Of a stretch of 37,389 nucleotides of DNA, positions 1 to 7,503 are shown one piece after another. The notes below the pieces were generated by a model, which did not search any database, had not been told where the DNA came from, and saw only the letters and a list, made by a program, of their open reading frames with translations. The translations under genes and the position numbers were made by a program. Numbering within the stretch: position 1 is the first letter of the stretch; each line of letters begins with the position of its first letter. This stretch comes from Fimbriimonadaceae bacterium (GTDB taxonomy: Bacteria > Armatimonadota > Fimbriimonadia > Fimbriimonadales > Fimbriimonadaceae): assembly GCA_025455775.1 (NCBI GenBank), contig JALOLT010000014.1, forward strand, positions 1 through 37,389. Direction: 5' to 3'.

Positions 1-55
1 ACAGGTGAAACTCTAGCCACCTGCTCAGGATTAACGCTTTCTGTTAACCTGGGAA

Positions 56-126
56 GCTGCCCCGCCGAGGCGCAGCCCCGGAGCGTAAGCGAAGGGGAGG
101 GCGTGGCCTCGGGGAGGCGGGGCAGC
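56..126. repeat. GC-rich palindromic intergenic repeat, copy 1
   Basis: One copy of a roughly 70-bp GC-rich element that recurs near 7139-7208 and as a tandem array near 37045-37273. The ends form a perfect 11-bp inverted repeat (56-66 with 116-126). A second 5-bp pairing (67-71 with 106-110) sits inside it, separated by a 5-nt bulge, so a long hairpin is predicted. The core carries the shared motif GGGGAGGGCGTGGCCTCGGG. The long open frames through it are by-products of its composition. Confidence 0.9.
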
Positions 127-177
127 CCAGAAACCAACACCCAGAGCCCAACGCCACCGGCTCCGGTAAGCTCTTTC

Positions 178-924
178 GTGGAACTCGTGATCATCGGTGT
201 CTTGTCGTTGCTTGCTGCCGGGCCCACCTTCTATTCCGGGCTCGGTCTCGGCACGATTCTCACACCAGTCTTTGCCCTTTTCCTTCCAGTTCCCCTCGCC
301 ATCGCTGTGACCGCCATCGTTCATCTCGCGTCCAACGTCGTTAAGTTCTTCTTGACTCTCAAAGACGCTGACTGGAAGATCGCCGCCAAGTTCGGCATCC
401 CTGGCGCAGCGGCTGCCCTCTTGGGGGCTTGGTTGCTCGTTTCCTTCGGATCCCTCCCAGCCTTACTTCACTACAACCTAGGCGGGAGCGAAATCGAGGT
501 CACCCCAACCAAAGCGGTCATCGGACTCATCATTGTCGCTTTTGCCGCCCTCGAACTCAGCCCCCAATTCAAAAAGCTTGAGATCGAGGAAAAATGGCTC
601 CCGCTCGGGGGAGCAATCTCCGGATTCTTTGGGGGTCTTTCGGGACACCAGGGAGCTCTCCGCTCAGCCTTCCTGATTCGTGCCGGCATGGAAAAAGAAG
701 CCTTCATTGCAACGGGAATCGTGGCAGCTGTCATTGTCGACGTTTCCCGACTCGGTACTTACGGTCCAGGAGTCATTTTCAAATAAATCTCCACTAGCCA
801 ACAAGCACTTTGGCAAGTAGGAGTCGCGATCCTCTGCGCCTTCTTCGGCTCAGCCCTCGCGAAACGTTATCTGAAAAAGGTCAGCATCGAAGCTGTCCGG
901 ATGATAGTAGGGAGTTCAATTTAA
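178..924 (+). pseudogene. TauE/SafE-type permease, broken by an in-frame TAA
   Basis: Remnant of a membrane permease of the sulfite exporter TauE/SafE family. The frame from GTG 178 gives hydrophobic segments typical of the family, including an early G-L-G-L-G-T-I-L-T-P stretch and a later G-F-F-G-G-L-S-G-H-Q-G motif. A TAA at 784-786 stops it after about 202 codons. The same frame then continues without interruption to 922-924 and encodes a further membrane segment plus the usual A-K-R-Y-L-K-K-V-S-I-E-A-V-R tail. The final transmembrane helix expected after that tail is missing. The start is uncertain: upstream codons run into the GC-rich repeat and no good ribosome-binding site is visible. 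A nonsense mutation with C-terminal loss is the simplest reading. A sequencing error at 784-786 is possible but would not explain the missing end. Confidence 0.75.
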
Positions 925-1147
925 AAAGGCTCTCCAAAATTCAAACAAAGCAATTGCGGGAGTCGTCCCTGATGGTTAACGAGAGTCACTCTTCGCTGGT
1001 GCGAAGCCAAACTAGCCACCAGATCCAAAGGCTCCAACCCCAGCCCAGGGCAGAAAAAACCTGCTTGAGACGGCTGAGGCTAAAACGTTCACCCCAGAAG
1101 CCAAGTATCCTTAAGCAGAGAAACAAAACAACTCCGCAAGAACAAGG

Positions 1148-2941
1148 ATGAGCGCGTCGCCCCCTAACACCCTGGGTAAGTACCAAATCATCCGCGAGAT
1201 CGCCCGTTCAAATGACATCGTTTACGAGGCATACGATCCCGTGATGCACCGCCGTGTCGCAGTCAAAGAGCTGGCAGTGCCAGGAGGAGCGACCCAGGCC
1301 CAACGAGAGGATCGCCTCAAGAGGTTCCTGAGGGAAGCAAGAGCGGCAGGTTCGCTCGTCCACCCCAACATCGTCACGGTATATGAAGTCGGGGACCAGG
1401 GCGATCGGAACTACATCGCCATGGAGTTCCTAGACGGAGGAACCCTGCGCCAAGAAATGGAGCGAGAAGGCTTCCTCTCTCCTCTGCGAAGTGTCGAAGT
1501 CGGAATTGAAGTCTTAGCTGGCCTCGCCTTTGCCCACCGAAACGGGGTCGTCCACCGGGATATCAAGCCGGAAAATATCCAGATCCTCGAAAACAACCAA
1601 ATTAAACTCACCGACTTCGGCATTGCCCGCCTCACCTTCGAACCAAACCTCACGATGGACGGCCAGGTGTTCGGCACCCCCAGCTACATGTCGCCGGAAC
1701 AAATCAACGGCAAAGAAATTGACGCCCGCAGCGATATCTTCAGCGTGGGAGTGATCCTGTACGAAATGGTGAGTGGGCAGAAGCCCTTCCCTGGCGACAG
1801 TGTCGTCACAATCACCTACGCCATCATGAATAAGGAGCCGAGCCAGCCTGGCCAATGTCCCTATCCCTTGTGGCAGGTGATCCAAAAGGCTCTGAACAAA
1901 AGCCCGACTCTGCGGTTCAACGACGCTGACCAGATGATCCGCGAGTTGGAGCTCCTCAAGGTCGGGATGCAAAGCGGCGACCCCCTCATGGCGACCGGTG
2001 GCTTTGCCTCTTCCCAGATTGCTGGAATGTCTCCGCCAATGGCTCAGGGATCTGTGATTCCGGCTGGGCCTGTGAATCCTTACTCGCCGCCGGTGCAGGC
2101 TCCACCGCCGATGGGGTCTCCTTATTTGCCGACGACAACCGGCTATGCTCCGCCTTCTGCCTCCCCTTATGGGTCAGGGTTTGTCGCGACTCAGCAACCT
2201 TATGGCCAGACTCAGCCAGGCATCTACCAGCAACCCTACCAGCCCACCCAACCTTATCAGCCGGGTCAGGTTTATTCGACTCCCTACGGAGCTCAAAACC
2301 CGCTCGTTCCTGGACAAACCGCACCCATCTACATCCCACCTCCCAGACGGCGAGTCTCGGTCTCGCCCGAGACAAAACTGTTCTTCTGGCGGCTCGTCGT
2401 GGCCATCTTGGGGCTTGGCCTCGTCATCGGAGCAATTCTCTGGGTCATCAACGTCCTGGGAACGACCCCGATTCCCAGCAGCCAAACCCCCGCGACACCA
2501 GAAAGCGAAGCTCCTGTTCGCCTCCCGCAGGGGGGAATCGGGGATCAGTCGTCGCGATCCCGGTCTGACTCACCATCCTCGCCCCCAGAGTCGCCTCGAG
2601 AGATTGTTCCTGACCAGTTGTCTGATCAGCAGGTCGCGAGAAGGTCTGCCTCTGCGACGATGCTCGTCATCACCGGAATGACAGAACCTGCTCCGTCTCG
2701 CCGACGCGACTCTTGGGATCAGGCGACCCAGACTTACGCAGAACTCATGACAGAACGCCCTGACCTCGCCCCCCGCATCGAACAAGAAGCATTCGAGTCC
2801 TTCCTCGCTGCCGCCGACGCCTTGGCCAGCCAGTCGCGACTCGCCGAACGCGAGGCCCTTCTCAGGGCAGAAGCCTTTACCGGACAAGACCCATCTAAAA
2901 TTAACCTGATCCGAAGCCGCCTCGGGGAGATCATCCAATAG
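1148..2941 (+). CDS. Membrane-anchored Ser/Thr protein kinase with degenerate glycine loop
   Basis: Hanks-type Ser/Thr kinase of 597 aa. The kinase domain spans about residues 11-275: the VAVK lysine is K40, the alpha-C glutamate probably E63, the catalytic H-R-D is 136-138 and D-F-G is 156-158, followed by G-T-P-S-Y-M-S-P-E. The ATP loop, normally G-x-G-x-x-G, reads A-R-S-N-D-I here. A Pro/Gln/Tyr-rich linker (about 285-410) leads to one transmembrane helix (about 415-440). A Ser/Pro-rich and helical C-terminal part would lie outside the membrane, so the protein probably senses an external or envelope signal. AAGG lies directly against the ATG, too close for a normal ribosome-binding site. 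The last 11 bp overlap the convergent dehydrogenase gene. The family call is firm and the ligand is unknown. Confidence 0.93.
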   Translation: MSASPPNTLGKYQIIREIARSNDIVYEAYDPVMHRRVAVKELAVPGGATQAQREDRLKRFLREARAAGSLVHPNIVTVYEVGDQGDRNYIAMEFLDGGTLRQEMEREGFLSPLRSVEVGIEVLAGLAFAHRNGVVHRDIKPENIQILENNQIKLTDFGIARLTFEPNLTMDGQVFGTPSYMSPEQINGKEIDARSDIFSVGVILYEMVSGQKPFPGDSVVTITYAIMNKEPSQPGQCPYPLWQVIQKALNKSPTLRFNDADQMIRELELLKVGMQSGDPLMATGGFASSQIAGMSPPMAQGSVIPAGPVNPYSPPVQAPPPMGSPYLPTTTGYAPPSASPYGSGFVATQQPYGQTQPGIYQQPYQPTQPYQPGQVYSTPYGAQNPLVPGQTAPIYIPPPRRRVSVSPETKLFFWRLVVAILGLGLVIGAILWVINVLGTTPIPSSQTPATPESEAPVRLPQGGIGDQSSRSRSDSPSSPPESPREIVPDQLSDQQVARRSASATMLVITGMTEPAPSRRRDSWDQATQTYAELMTERPDLAPRIEQEAFESFLAAADALASQSRLAEREALLRAEAFTGQDPSKINLIRSRLGEIIQ

Positions 2942-3710
2942 AGTTGGTAATCCCACCATCCACCAAAAGATTCACTCCTGTGATGTAACTTGCCTTTTGG
3001 GAAGCCAGAAAGGTGACGGCGGACGCGATTTCATGAGGTGCAGCCAAACGTTTCATCGGCACTTCCTGGGCCTGTTTTTCCAATGCTTCTTCGGGACTAA
3101 TGCCATCGCGTGAAGCCCGAATCTCTGCCAGGTGTCTCTGGCGATCCGTTAAGGTATGACCGGGAAGAACTCCATTAACCGTAATCCCGAAGGGGGCAAA
3201 CTCAGTCGCCTGGAGCCTGGTGAGGGACATCAGACCAGATCGCAGGGTGGTCGAGATCGGGAGCAGTTGGTTCGGGTGCTTGGCGACGACGCTCGTAAGG
3301 TGGATAATTCTTCCCCACTCTCCGCGAATCATTCCCGGCGCAGCGAGCCTGACCAACCGGACGACGTTCATCAAGGTGGAATCAACTCCTGACTGCCATT
3401 GCTGATCAGTCATTTCCGAGAAGTTGCCAGCCGGGGGGCCACCAGTATTTGTCACCAAGATATCTGGTTGGCCGAATCGCTCGAGGGTCTTAGCGAACCA
3501 GGCCTCGAGACTGTCTTTGTTGCTCACGTCACAGACAAATGCCTTTGCCTCCCCCTCAATCCGCTCTAGGGCCGGGAGGAAGAGTTCAGAATTTCGACCG
3601 CAGATACTGACGCAGCACCCAGCCCTTGCAAGTTCCTGAGCACAAGCAAGCCCGATGCCCTTTGTCGCAGCCGCCACCATTGCCACTTTTCCCCCCAAAC
3701 CAAGGTCCAT
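2931..3710 (-). CDS. Short-chain dehydrogenase/reductase-fold protein lacking the catalytic Tyr and Lys
   Basis: Rossmann-fold short-chain dehydrogenase of 259 aa, FabG-like. The nucleotide-binding motif is A-A-T-K-G-I-G (14-20), N-T-G-G is at 88-91, and the C-terminus has the usual G-V-N-L-L-V-D-G-G. The catalytic serine is S140. The Tyr expected 13 residues later is Ser153 and the Lys four further is Arg157, so the Y-x-x-x-K motif reads S-T-T-L-R. A subgroup of FabG-like proteins is known to have this replacement. Whether they reduce carbonyls is unclear, so 'oxidoreductase' is a fold-based label. The ATG is supported by a TAAGAT box exactly 6 nt upstream, suggesting a leaderless transcript. 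The stop overlaps the end of the convergent kinase gene. Confidence 0.88.
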   Translation of the reverse strand: MDLGLGGKVAMVAAATKGIGLACAQELARAGCCVSICGRNSELFLPALERIEGEAKAFVCDVSNKDSLEAWFAKTLERFGQPDILVTNTGGPPAGNFSEMTDQQWQSGVDSTLMNVVRLVRLAAPGMIRGEWGRIIHLTSVVAKHPNQLLPISTTLRSGLMSLTRLQATEFAPFGITVNGVLPGHTLTDRQRHLAEIRASRDGISPEEALEKQAQEVPMKRLAAPHEIASAVTFLASQKASYITGVNLLVDGGITNSIG

Positions 3711-3716
3711 AAGCTC

Positions 3717-3722
3717 ATCTTA
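3717..3722 (-). promoter_or_regulatory. Leaderless -10 box for the SDR gene
   Basis: TAAGAT, separated by 6 nt from the ATG of the dehydrogenase gene. At this spacing transcription would begin at or next to the start codon. No Shine-Dalgarno sequence is present. It belongs to a pattern shared by about ten genes in this window. Confidence 0.5.
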
Positions 3723-3732
3723 GCACCCTGAG

Positions 3733-3738
3733 TACAAT
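3733..3738 (+). promoter_or_regulatory. Probable -10 box for tRNA-Ser
   Basis: TACAAT 11 nt before the first base of the tRNA, a normal distance for a start just upstream of the mature 5' end. No convincing -35 hexamer is visible. The site lies back to back with the dehydrogenase promoter. Confidence 0.4.
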
Positions 3739-3749
3739 AGAGACCCTCT

Positions 3750-3833
3750 GGAGAGATGGCAGAGTGGTCGATTGCGACGGTCTTGAAAACCGTTGGGCGG
3801 AAACGTCCCGTGGGTTCGAATCCCACTCTCTCC
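3750..3833 (+). tRNA. tRNA-Ser (anticodon UGA)
   Basis: Complete cloverleaf with a long variable arm, as expected for class II serine tRNA. The acceptor stem is GGAGAGA (3750-3756) with TCTCTCC (3827-3833). The anticodon stem is ACGGT/ACCGT around the loop CTTGAAA, giving anticodon TGA, which reads UCN serine codons. The T arm is GTGGG-TTCGAAT-CCCAC. CCA is not encoded and must be added after transcription. The base after the acceptor stem is T, whereas bacterial serine tRNAs usually have G at this discriminator position. Confidence 0.96.
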
Positions 3834-3849
3834 TTTTCCTTCTCTTTGT

Positions 3850-5538
3850 TCAGCTTGCGTCGATTGTGACCCTCACAATTCCCGCTCGGTCGTGACGCAC
3901 TGTGATCTCGTAGGTTCCTCCCTTTTTCACGACCCATTCGCAAACCAGCCGGTCATCGGTCGAGTCAAGCCAGTAGCCGAAGCCTCCGACCGGCACCCCA
4001 TTCCACCCTTTGAGTTGGCCATGGGTCTCGCGAAGTTTGCCGGAAACCAACCAATCGGGAGCATCCTGACCCAAGGATGGTGCGGTGACGCCCCTCAGGG
4101 AAATCTCGCTGACCACCCCCCGCGCTAGCCCCTTCGATCTAGCTCTCTCTGAGACTTGGGTGGGAAGGTAACCACTGTTCTCGACGATGACCTTGATCTT
4201 CATCACGTCGCCGAGATCTTCTTGCTTGACCTCCCGCAGTCTCAGACAGGGTGTGGCCCCTGCTAGCCAAATCGCCCAGTCGGCAAGTGGCGTCACTTCC
4301 TGATGCAAGAAGGCCGGGGGAGGGTTGCGGAAGGCGAAAATACTATTCCACCCCCCGATTTCAACCCTACCCAACTGGGGATGATCAAAGGGTTGCCAGT
4401 CGTGGTAGCCCTTCCCTTCCAGGGCCTCGTCACTCCACTTCAAGAGTTTCAGATCGTCGCTGTGAGGGTGGCTCCGAAACCAATCAATGTATTTATAGTC
4501 TGTGATCCCTGCCTGGCGCTGAGGAGACCAAATTTCGACCGTCCAGGCAAAACATCCGAGGTGGTCATACACCCAGTCATCAAAGACGCCAGTGATCATC
4601 TCCTTTGGGTGGTACTTAAAATCATGAAAAACAGAAATCTGGGGGTAGCCGCTCATTGCTGTCCCTTTTTTACCAAAGACATCGTAAGTCCAAAGATCTT
4701 CCGGCGCCATTTCGTCATCACTGTGTCGTCCCGGCGGGCGAAGGATCACTCCACTAAAGGTGTGGTAAGTGACTGCCCCGCAGATGTTCTTTCTCTCGGT
4801 GATGGCTTGGACCGCTGCCCGAATCTCTGGCTCGCTGGTTGGGTATTCGCCTGCCCCATATTGCTCACTCTCTGGTCGCCACCCACTGGGGAAATTTCGA
4901 TTGAGATCTAGCCCCTCTTTCGTTCGCCGCCGGCGAATCAGGTCGCCGTCAAAGTTGTGGAGGAGTCCCTCCGGCAAGACGCGGTAGAAAGGTCCCTCCT
5001 CATCGCCAGGCTGCCGTAGTGTGAGGAGACGCGGCTCCTCGGGACTGATTTTCCACGGACCATTGGGATCCTCGATCCTCATAGAGAGGATCATCCCATC
5101 GCCATTGACATCTTGCTGTTCCAGCCCGTAAGGATCTTCTTCGTCGTAGGGGTAGGGACGGGTGGAGCTGCGGATGATCTTCGGGATATCTGCCAGGGCC
5201 CACTCTGCCCCGTCGGGATTGAGGCGAGGCACCAGGTAAAAGGCGCGGGTTTGAAGAACAGCTGGTTGCTGGCTAACAAGCTGATCCAGGATCTTGAGGA
5301 CGGCAGTGGAAGCACTGACTTCGCTGGCGTGGATGTTGCCATCGCACCAAAAGGCCGGTTTGTCACTGTCTGGGCCTGTTGTGAAGTCCGTAACGGTTGC
5401 CATCCAGATCTCCCTTCCTTCATAGCTTTGGCCGATCGAAGTGACTTTCACCAGACTCGGATACTCTTCTGCATAAGCCTTCAATAGGCTGGTCAAGTCT
5501 TCGTAACGGTAGTAGCGATCAAAGGAGATCTCCGGCAT
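3850..5538 (-). CDS. M14-family zinc carboxypeptidase
   Basis: Zinc peptidase of the carboxypeptidase A (M14) family, 562 aa from the chosen start. The zinc ligands are visible as H-A-S-E (HxxE) followed by the downstream His of Y-H-T-F-S-G. The substrate-binding N-R-N-F sits between them, and the catalytic Glu lies in W-T-V-E-I-W-S-P. A C-terminal beta-rich domain of about 150 residues follows the catalytic domain. The open frame extends upstream to 5697, but those codons lie antisense over the cyclophilin gene. ATG 5538 is preferred because a TAATCT box lies 7 nt before it and the protein then begins directly with the substrate domain. No signal peptide is seen from this start, so the location is uncertain. 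It may remove C-terminal residues from peptides; the exact substrate is unknown. Confidence 0.9.
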   Translation of the reverse strand: MPEISFDRYYRYEDLTSLLKAYAEEYPSLVKVTSIGQSYEGREIWMATVTDFTTGPDSDKPAFWCDGNIHASEVSASTAVLKILDQLVSQQPAVLQTRAFYLVPRLNPDGAEWALADIPKIIRSSTRPYPYDEEDPYGLEQQDVNGDGMILSMRIEDPNGPWKISPEEPRLLTLRQPGDEEGPFYRVLPEGLLHNFDGDLIRRRRTKEGLDLNRNFPSGWRPESEQYGAGEYPTSEPEIRAAVQAITERKNICGAVTYHTFSGVILRPPGRHSDDEMAPEDLWTYDVFGKKGTAMSGYPQISVFHDFKYHPKEMITGVFDDWVYDHLGCFAWTVEIWSPQRQAGITDYKYIDWFRSHPHSDDLKLLKWSDEALEGKGYHDWQPFDHPQLGRVEIGGWNSIFAFRNPPPAFLHQEVTPLADWAIWLAGATPCLRLREVKQEDLGDVMKIKVIVENSGYLPTQVSERARSKGLARGVVSEISLRGVTAPSLGQDAPDWLVSGKLRETHGQLKGWNGVPVGGFGYWLDSTDDRLVCEWVVKKGGTYEITVRHDRAGIVRVTIDAS

Positions 5539-5545
5539 AGGTGCA

Positions 5546-5551
5546 AGATTA
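5546..5551 (-). promoter_or_regulatory. Leaderless -10 box for the carboxypeptidase gene
   Basis: TAATCT followed by 7 nt and the ATG at 5538. It decides between this start and longer upstream options that would overlap the divergent cyclophilin gene. No ribosome-binding site is present. Confidence 0.45.
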
Positions 5552-5575
5552 CTAGGTTCCGCTGAAGATTTTTGC

Positions 5576-5581
5576 CATAAT
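5576..5581 (+). promoter_or_regulatory. Leaderless -10 box for the first cyclophilin gene
   Basis: CATAAT, one base from the sigma-70 consensus TATAAT, followed by exactly 6 nt and the ATG at 5588. Transcription would start at the A of the start codon. It lies back to back with the carboxypeptidase promoter, so a 25-30 bp region would drive both genes. Confidence 0.5.
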
Positions 5582-5587
5582 GTAGCC

Positions 5588-6340
5588 ATGAGAATGCATT
5601 GGGCCCTTCCCTCTCTCCTCCTCCTTTCGCTCGTGATCACCGGTTGTGCCGAGCAGCCAGAGAAGGCGGCTGAGCCGACCTCCCCTGCTGCTTCCACCCC
5701 AACCAGTAGTCAAACTGCCGAAGCAGGAAAACCAGCCAGCCCAGCCCCGACCGACTCCGCTTCTGCTGCGAGCCCGGCGGCTGTCGATCCAAATAGTCTG
5801 CCAAAGAATCCCGCGGATGGTGATGAAGTGGCAGTGATCGAAACGGGAAAGGGTCGCATCATCGTCATGTTCTATCCCCAAGTCGCTCCGAACCACGTGG
5901 CGAACTTTAAAGAACTCGCGAACAAGAAGTTCTATGATGGGACTCGCTTCCACCGCTGCATTCCTGGATTCATGATCCAGGGCGGAGACCCCAAGTCGAA
6001 GTCAATGGACATGGCAGGAGAGTGGGGGACAGGAGGCAACATGGTGGATGGCAAGGAGAAACAAGTAATGGCAGAGTTCTCTGGCCTAAAGCACACCAGA
6101 GGCGTCCTGAGCATGGCCCGCTCGATGGATCCCAACTCGGCTTCCTCCCAATTCTTCTTGATGCACCAAGACAGTGCTCAGCTTGACGGCAAGTACAGTG
6201 CCTTTGGCCGCATTGTCTCTGGTCAAGAGGTTGTTGATGAAATCGTCAAGACTGGTGACCCGAACAACAACGGCGCGGTTCAACCCAACGAGGCAGTTCT
6301 GGTGAAAACGATCCGAATCGCGACCTGGCCCGTCAAGTAA
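5588..6340 (+). CDS. Lipoprotein cyclophilin-type peptidyl-prolyl isomerase
   Basis: Peptidyl-prolyl cis-trans isomerase of the cyclophilin family, 250 aa, which speeds proline isomerisation during folding of exported proteins. A short signal peptide ends in the lipobox V-I-T-G-C, with C20 as the lipidated residue. About 55 residues of Ala/Pro/Ser-rich tether follow, then the cyclophilin domain from about residue 80. Family motifs are F-H-R-C-I-P-G-F-M-I-Q-G-G-D-P, M-A-R-S, N-S-A-S-S-Q-F-F and Y-S-A-F-G-R-I-V. The protein should be anchored in the membrane facing outward. The next gene is a paralogue starting 8 nt after this stop, so the two probably form one transcript. Confidence 0.93.
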   Translation: MRMHWALPSLLLLSLVITGCAEQPEKAAEPTSPAASTPTSSQTAEAGKPASPAPTDSASAASPAAVDPNSLPKNPADGDEVAVIETGKGRIIVMFYPQVAPNHVANFKELANKKFYDGTRFHRCIPGFMIQGGDPKSKSMDMAGEWGTGGNMVDGKEKQVMAEFSGLKHTRGVLSMARSMDPNSASSQFFLMHQDSAQLDGKYSAFGRIVSGQEVVDEIVKTGDPNNNGAVQPNEAVLVKTIRIATWPVK

Positions 6341-6348
6341 GAAGAACC

Positions 6349-7011
6349 ATGAAGTTTTGTCTTCCCTGCTTGGCAATCGCTGGCCTTGCTCTCCTTTCGT
6401 CCCTTGGCGTTCTGGCCCAGAACCAAGCGACAACCCCACCTCGGAGCGTGGTTGACGTAAGCAGTCGTCAGCCGGAAAAGGGTGAAGAAGTGGCAGTCTT
6501 CAACACCAGCCGTGGCCAGATTGTCTTAATGTTCTTCCCCGAGTTTGCTCCGAACCACGTGGCTAACTTCAAGTCGCTGGTTCAGAAGGGTTTTTACGAT
6601 AAGACCAAGTTCCACCGGTGCATCCCTGGATTCATGATCCAGGGCGGGGATCCTAACACCAAGTCACTGGATGCCCCAGGCCAGTGGGGGATGGGCGGAA
6701 ATCGCGACGAAAAAGGAGAAAGTGTGAACCTAAAGGCTGAGTTCAATCCCATCACCCACAAGCGAGGGGTTCTGAGCATGGCCCGCGCCAGCGATCCGAA
6801 CTCCGCTTCCTCGCAGTTCTTCATCATGCACGGAGATTCTTCCCGCCTCGATTGGAACTACTCTGCCTTTGGCAAGGTCGTGAGCGGAATGGACATCGTG
6901 GATCGGATCGTGACCACAGGATCGACGGATCGCTCCCAAAATGGCAAGGTCGAGCCGCGCGTCGCGGTCGAAATCATCTCCGCCCGCATCTCGAAGTGGC
7001 CTGACCTTTAA
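6349..7011 (+). CDS. Secreted cyclophilin-type peptidyl-prolyl isomerase
   Basis: Second cyclophilin of the tandem pair, 220 aa. It has a signal peptide (M-K-F-C-L-P-C-L start, hydrophobic core, likely cleavage after V-L-A-Q) and no lipobox at the cleavage site, so it is probably free in the periplasm or secreted. The domain keeps F-H-R-C-I-P-G-F-M-I-Q-G-G-D-P, M-A-R-A, N-S-A-S-S-Q-F-F and Y-S-A-F-G-K-V-V. It is clearly homologous to the preceding lipoprotein over the whole domain, so the pair arose by duplication followed by a change of anchoring. It starts 8 nt after the upstream stop and is likely translated from the same mRNA. Confidence 0.93.
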   Translation: MKFCLPCLAIAGLALLSSLGVLAQNQATTPPRSVVDVSSRQPEKGEEVAVFNTSRGQIVLMFFPEFAPNHVANFKSLVQKGFYDKTKFHRCIPGFMIQGGDPNTKSLDAPGQWGMGGNRDEKGESVNLKAEFNPITHKRGVLSMARASDPNSASSQFFIMHGDSSRLDWNYSAFGKVVSGMDIVDRIVTTGSTDRSQNGKVEPRVAVEIISARISKWPDL

Positions 7012-7138
7012 GGTGACCTTTGAACTCAGCCTGAGAGTGACTCTAGCCGAAGCACTTGTCTCACAAAGGATAGGCTTCCAAGCATGCGGTTGGACCGCGT
7101 CCTGGTGACCTCGCTCCCCAGTCCCCACTTCTAATTCA

Positions 7139-7208
7139 CCTGCCCTGCCGAGGCGCAGCCCCGAAGCGAAGCGGAGGGGAGGGCGTGGCCTCGGGGAGGC
7201 GGGGCAGG
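7139..7208. repeat. GC-rich palindromic intergenic repeat, copy 2
   Basis: Second copy of the element seen at 56-126. The ends pair as CCTGCCCTGCC (7139-7149) with GGCGGGGCAGG (7198-7208), 10 of 11 Watson-Crick plus one G-T pair. The core GGGGAGGGCGTGGCCTCGGG is identical to the other copies. Confidence 0.9.
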
Positions 7209-7378
7209 CAGTCCACGAGAGAAGAGATTTAGTCACTTTTGAAACAGCACCGCCTCGGCCGCAACTACTCACTTTTGGTCGTGGATCCAAGGCTTCTCCG
7301 AAAACCCCTCCTGTGGCGACCTTGCCTGCCCTCTCCCTTCCAAGCCCATAGGCTTCCTAAGTATTCAGGTTGTTATAA

Positions 7379-7419
7379 ATCAAATTATATCACTTACTAT
7401 GATCCTGATATAAATTGAT
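7379..7419. promoter_or_regulatory. AT-rich 14-bp inverted repeat upstream of the beta-helix gene
   Basis: Two 14-bp arms (7379-7392 and 7406-7419) are inverted repeats with one mismatch, separated by 13 bp that include TATGAT. A TTGACA hexamer overlaps the right edge (7419-7424), though no good -10 follows it at 17 bp. The arrangement looks like a dimeric regulator site overlapping a promoter. The regulator is unknown. Confidence 0.45.
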
Positions 7420-7503
7420 TGACATGTCCTGCCTGAGTGTCGCAAAGTACAAGTACAGGGTAGGGAACAGGCAGACAAGAGAACCCACGGAGGCTTCACT
7501 TTC

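Larger units (their letters stand above)
7012..7503. other. Long intergenic region with repeat and AT-rich dyad
   Basis: A 492-bp gap between the second cyclophilin and the beta-helix gene. It holds a GC-rich repeat copy (7139-7208), an AT-rich island (about 7370-7425) with a long inverted repeat, and a GGAGG ribosome-binding site just before the next gene. No convincing coding region is seen. Confidence 0.8.

Noticed and set aside
784-786. Readthrough or recoded stop in the TauE/SafE gene.
   Set aside because: The codon is TAA, which is not used for selenocysteine or pyrrolysine insertion, and the missing last helix points to gene decay.
5539-5697. Upstream extension of the carboxypeptidase to 5697.
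   Set aside because: The extra codons lie antisense inside the cyclophilin signal region, and a -10 box supports the start at 5538.
7419-7447. Classical promoter using TTGACA at 7419-7424.
   Set aside because: There is no acceptable -10 hexamer 16-18 bp downstream; the hexamer is reported only as part of the dyad region.
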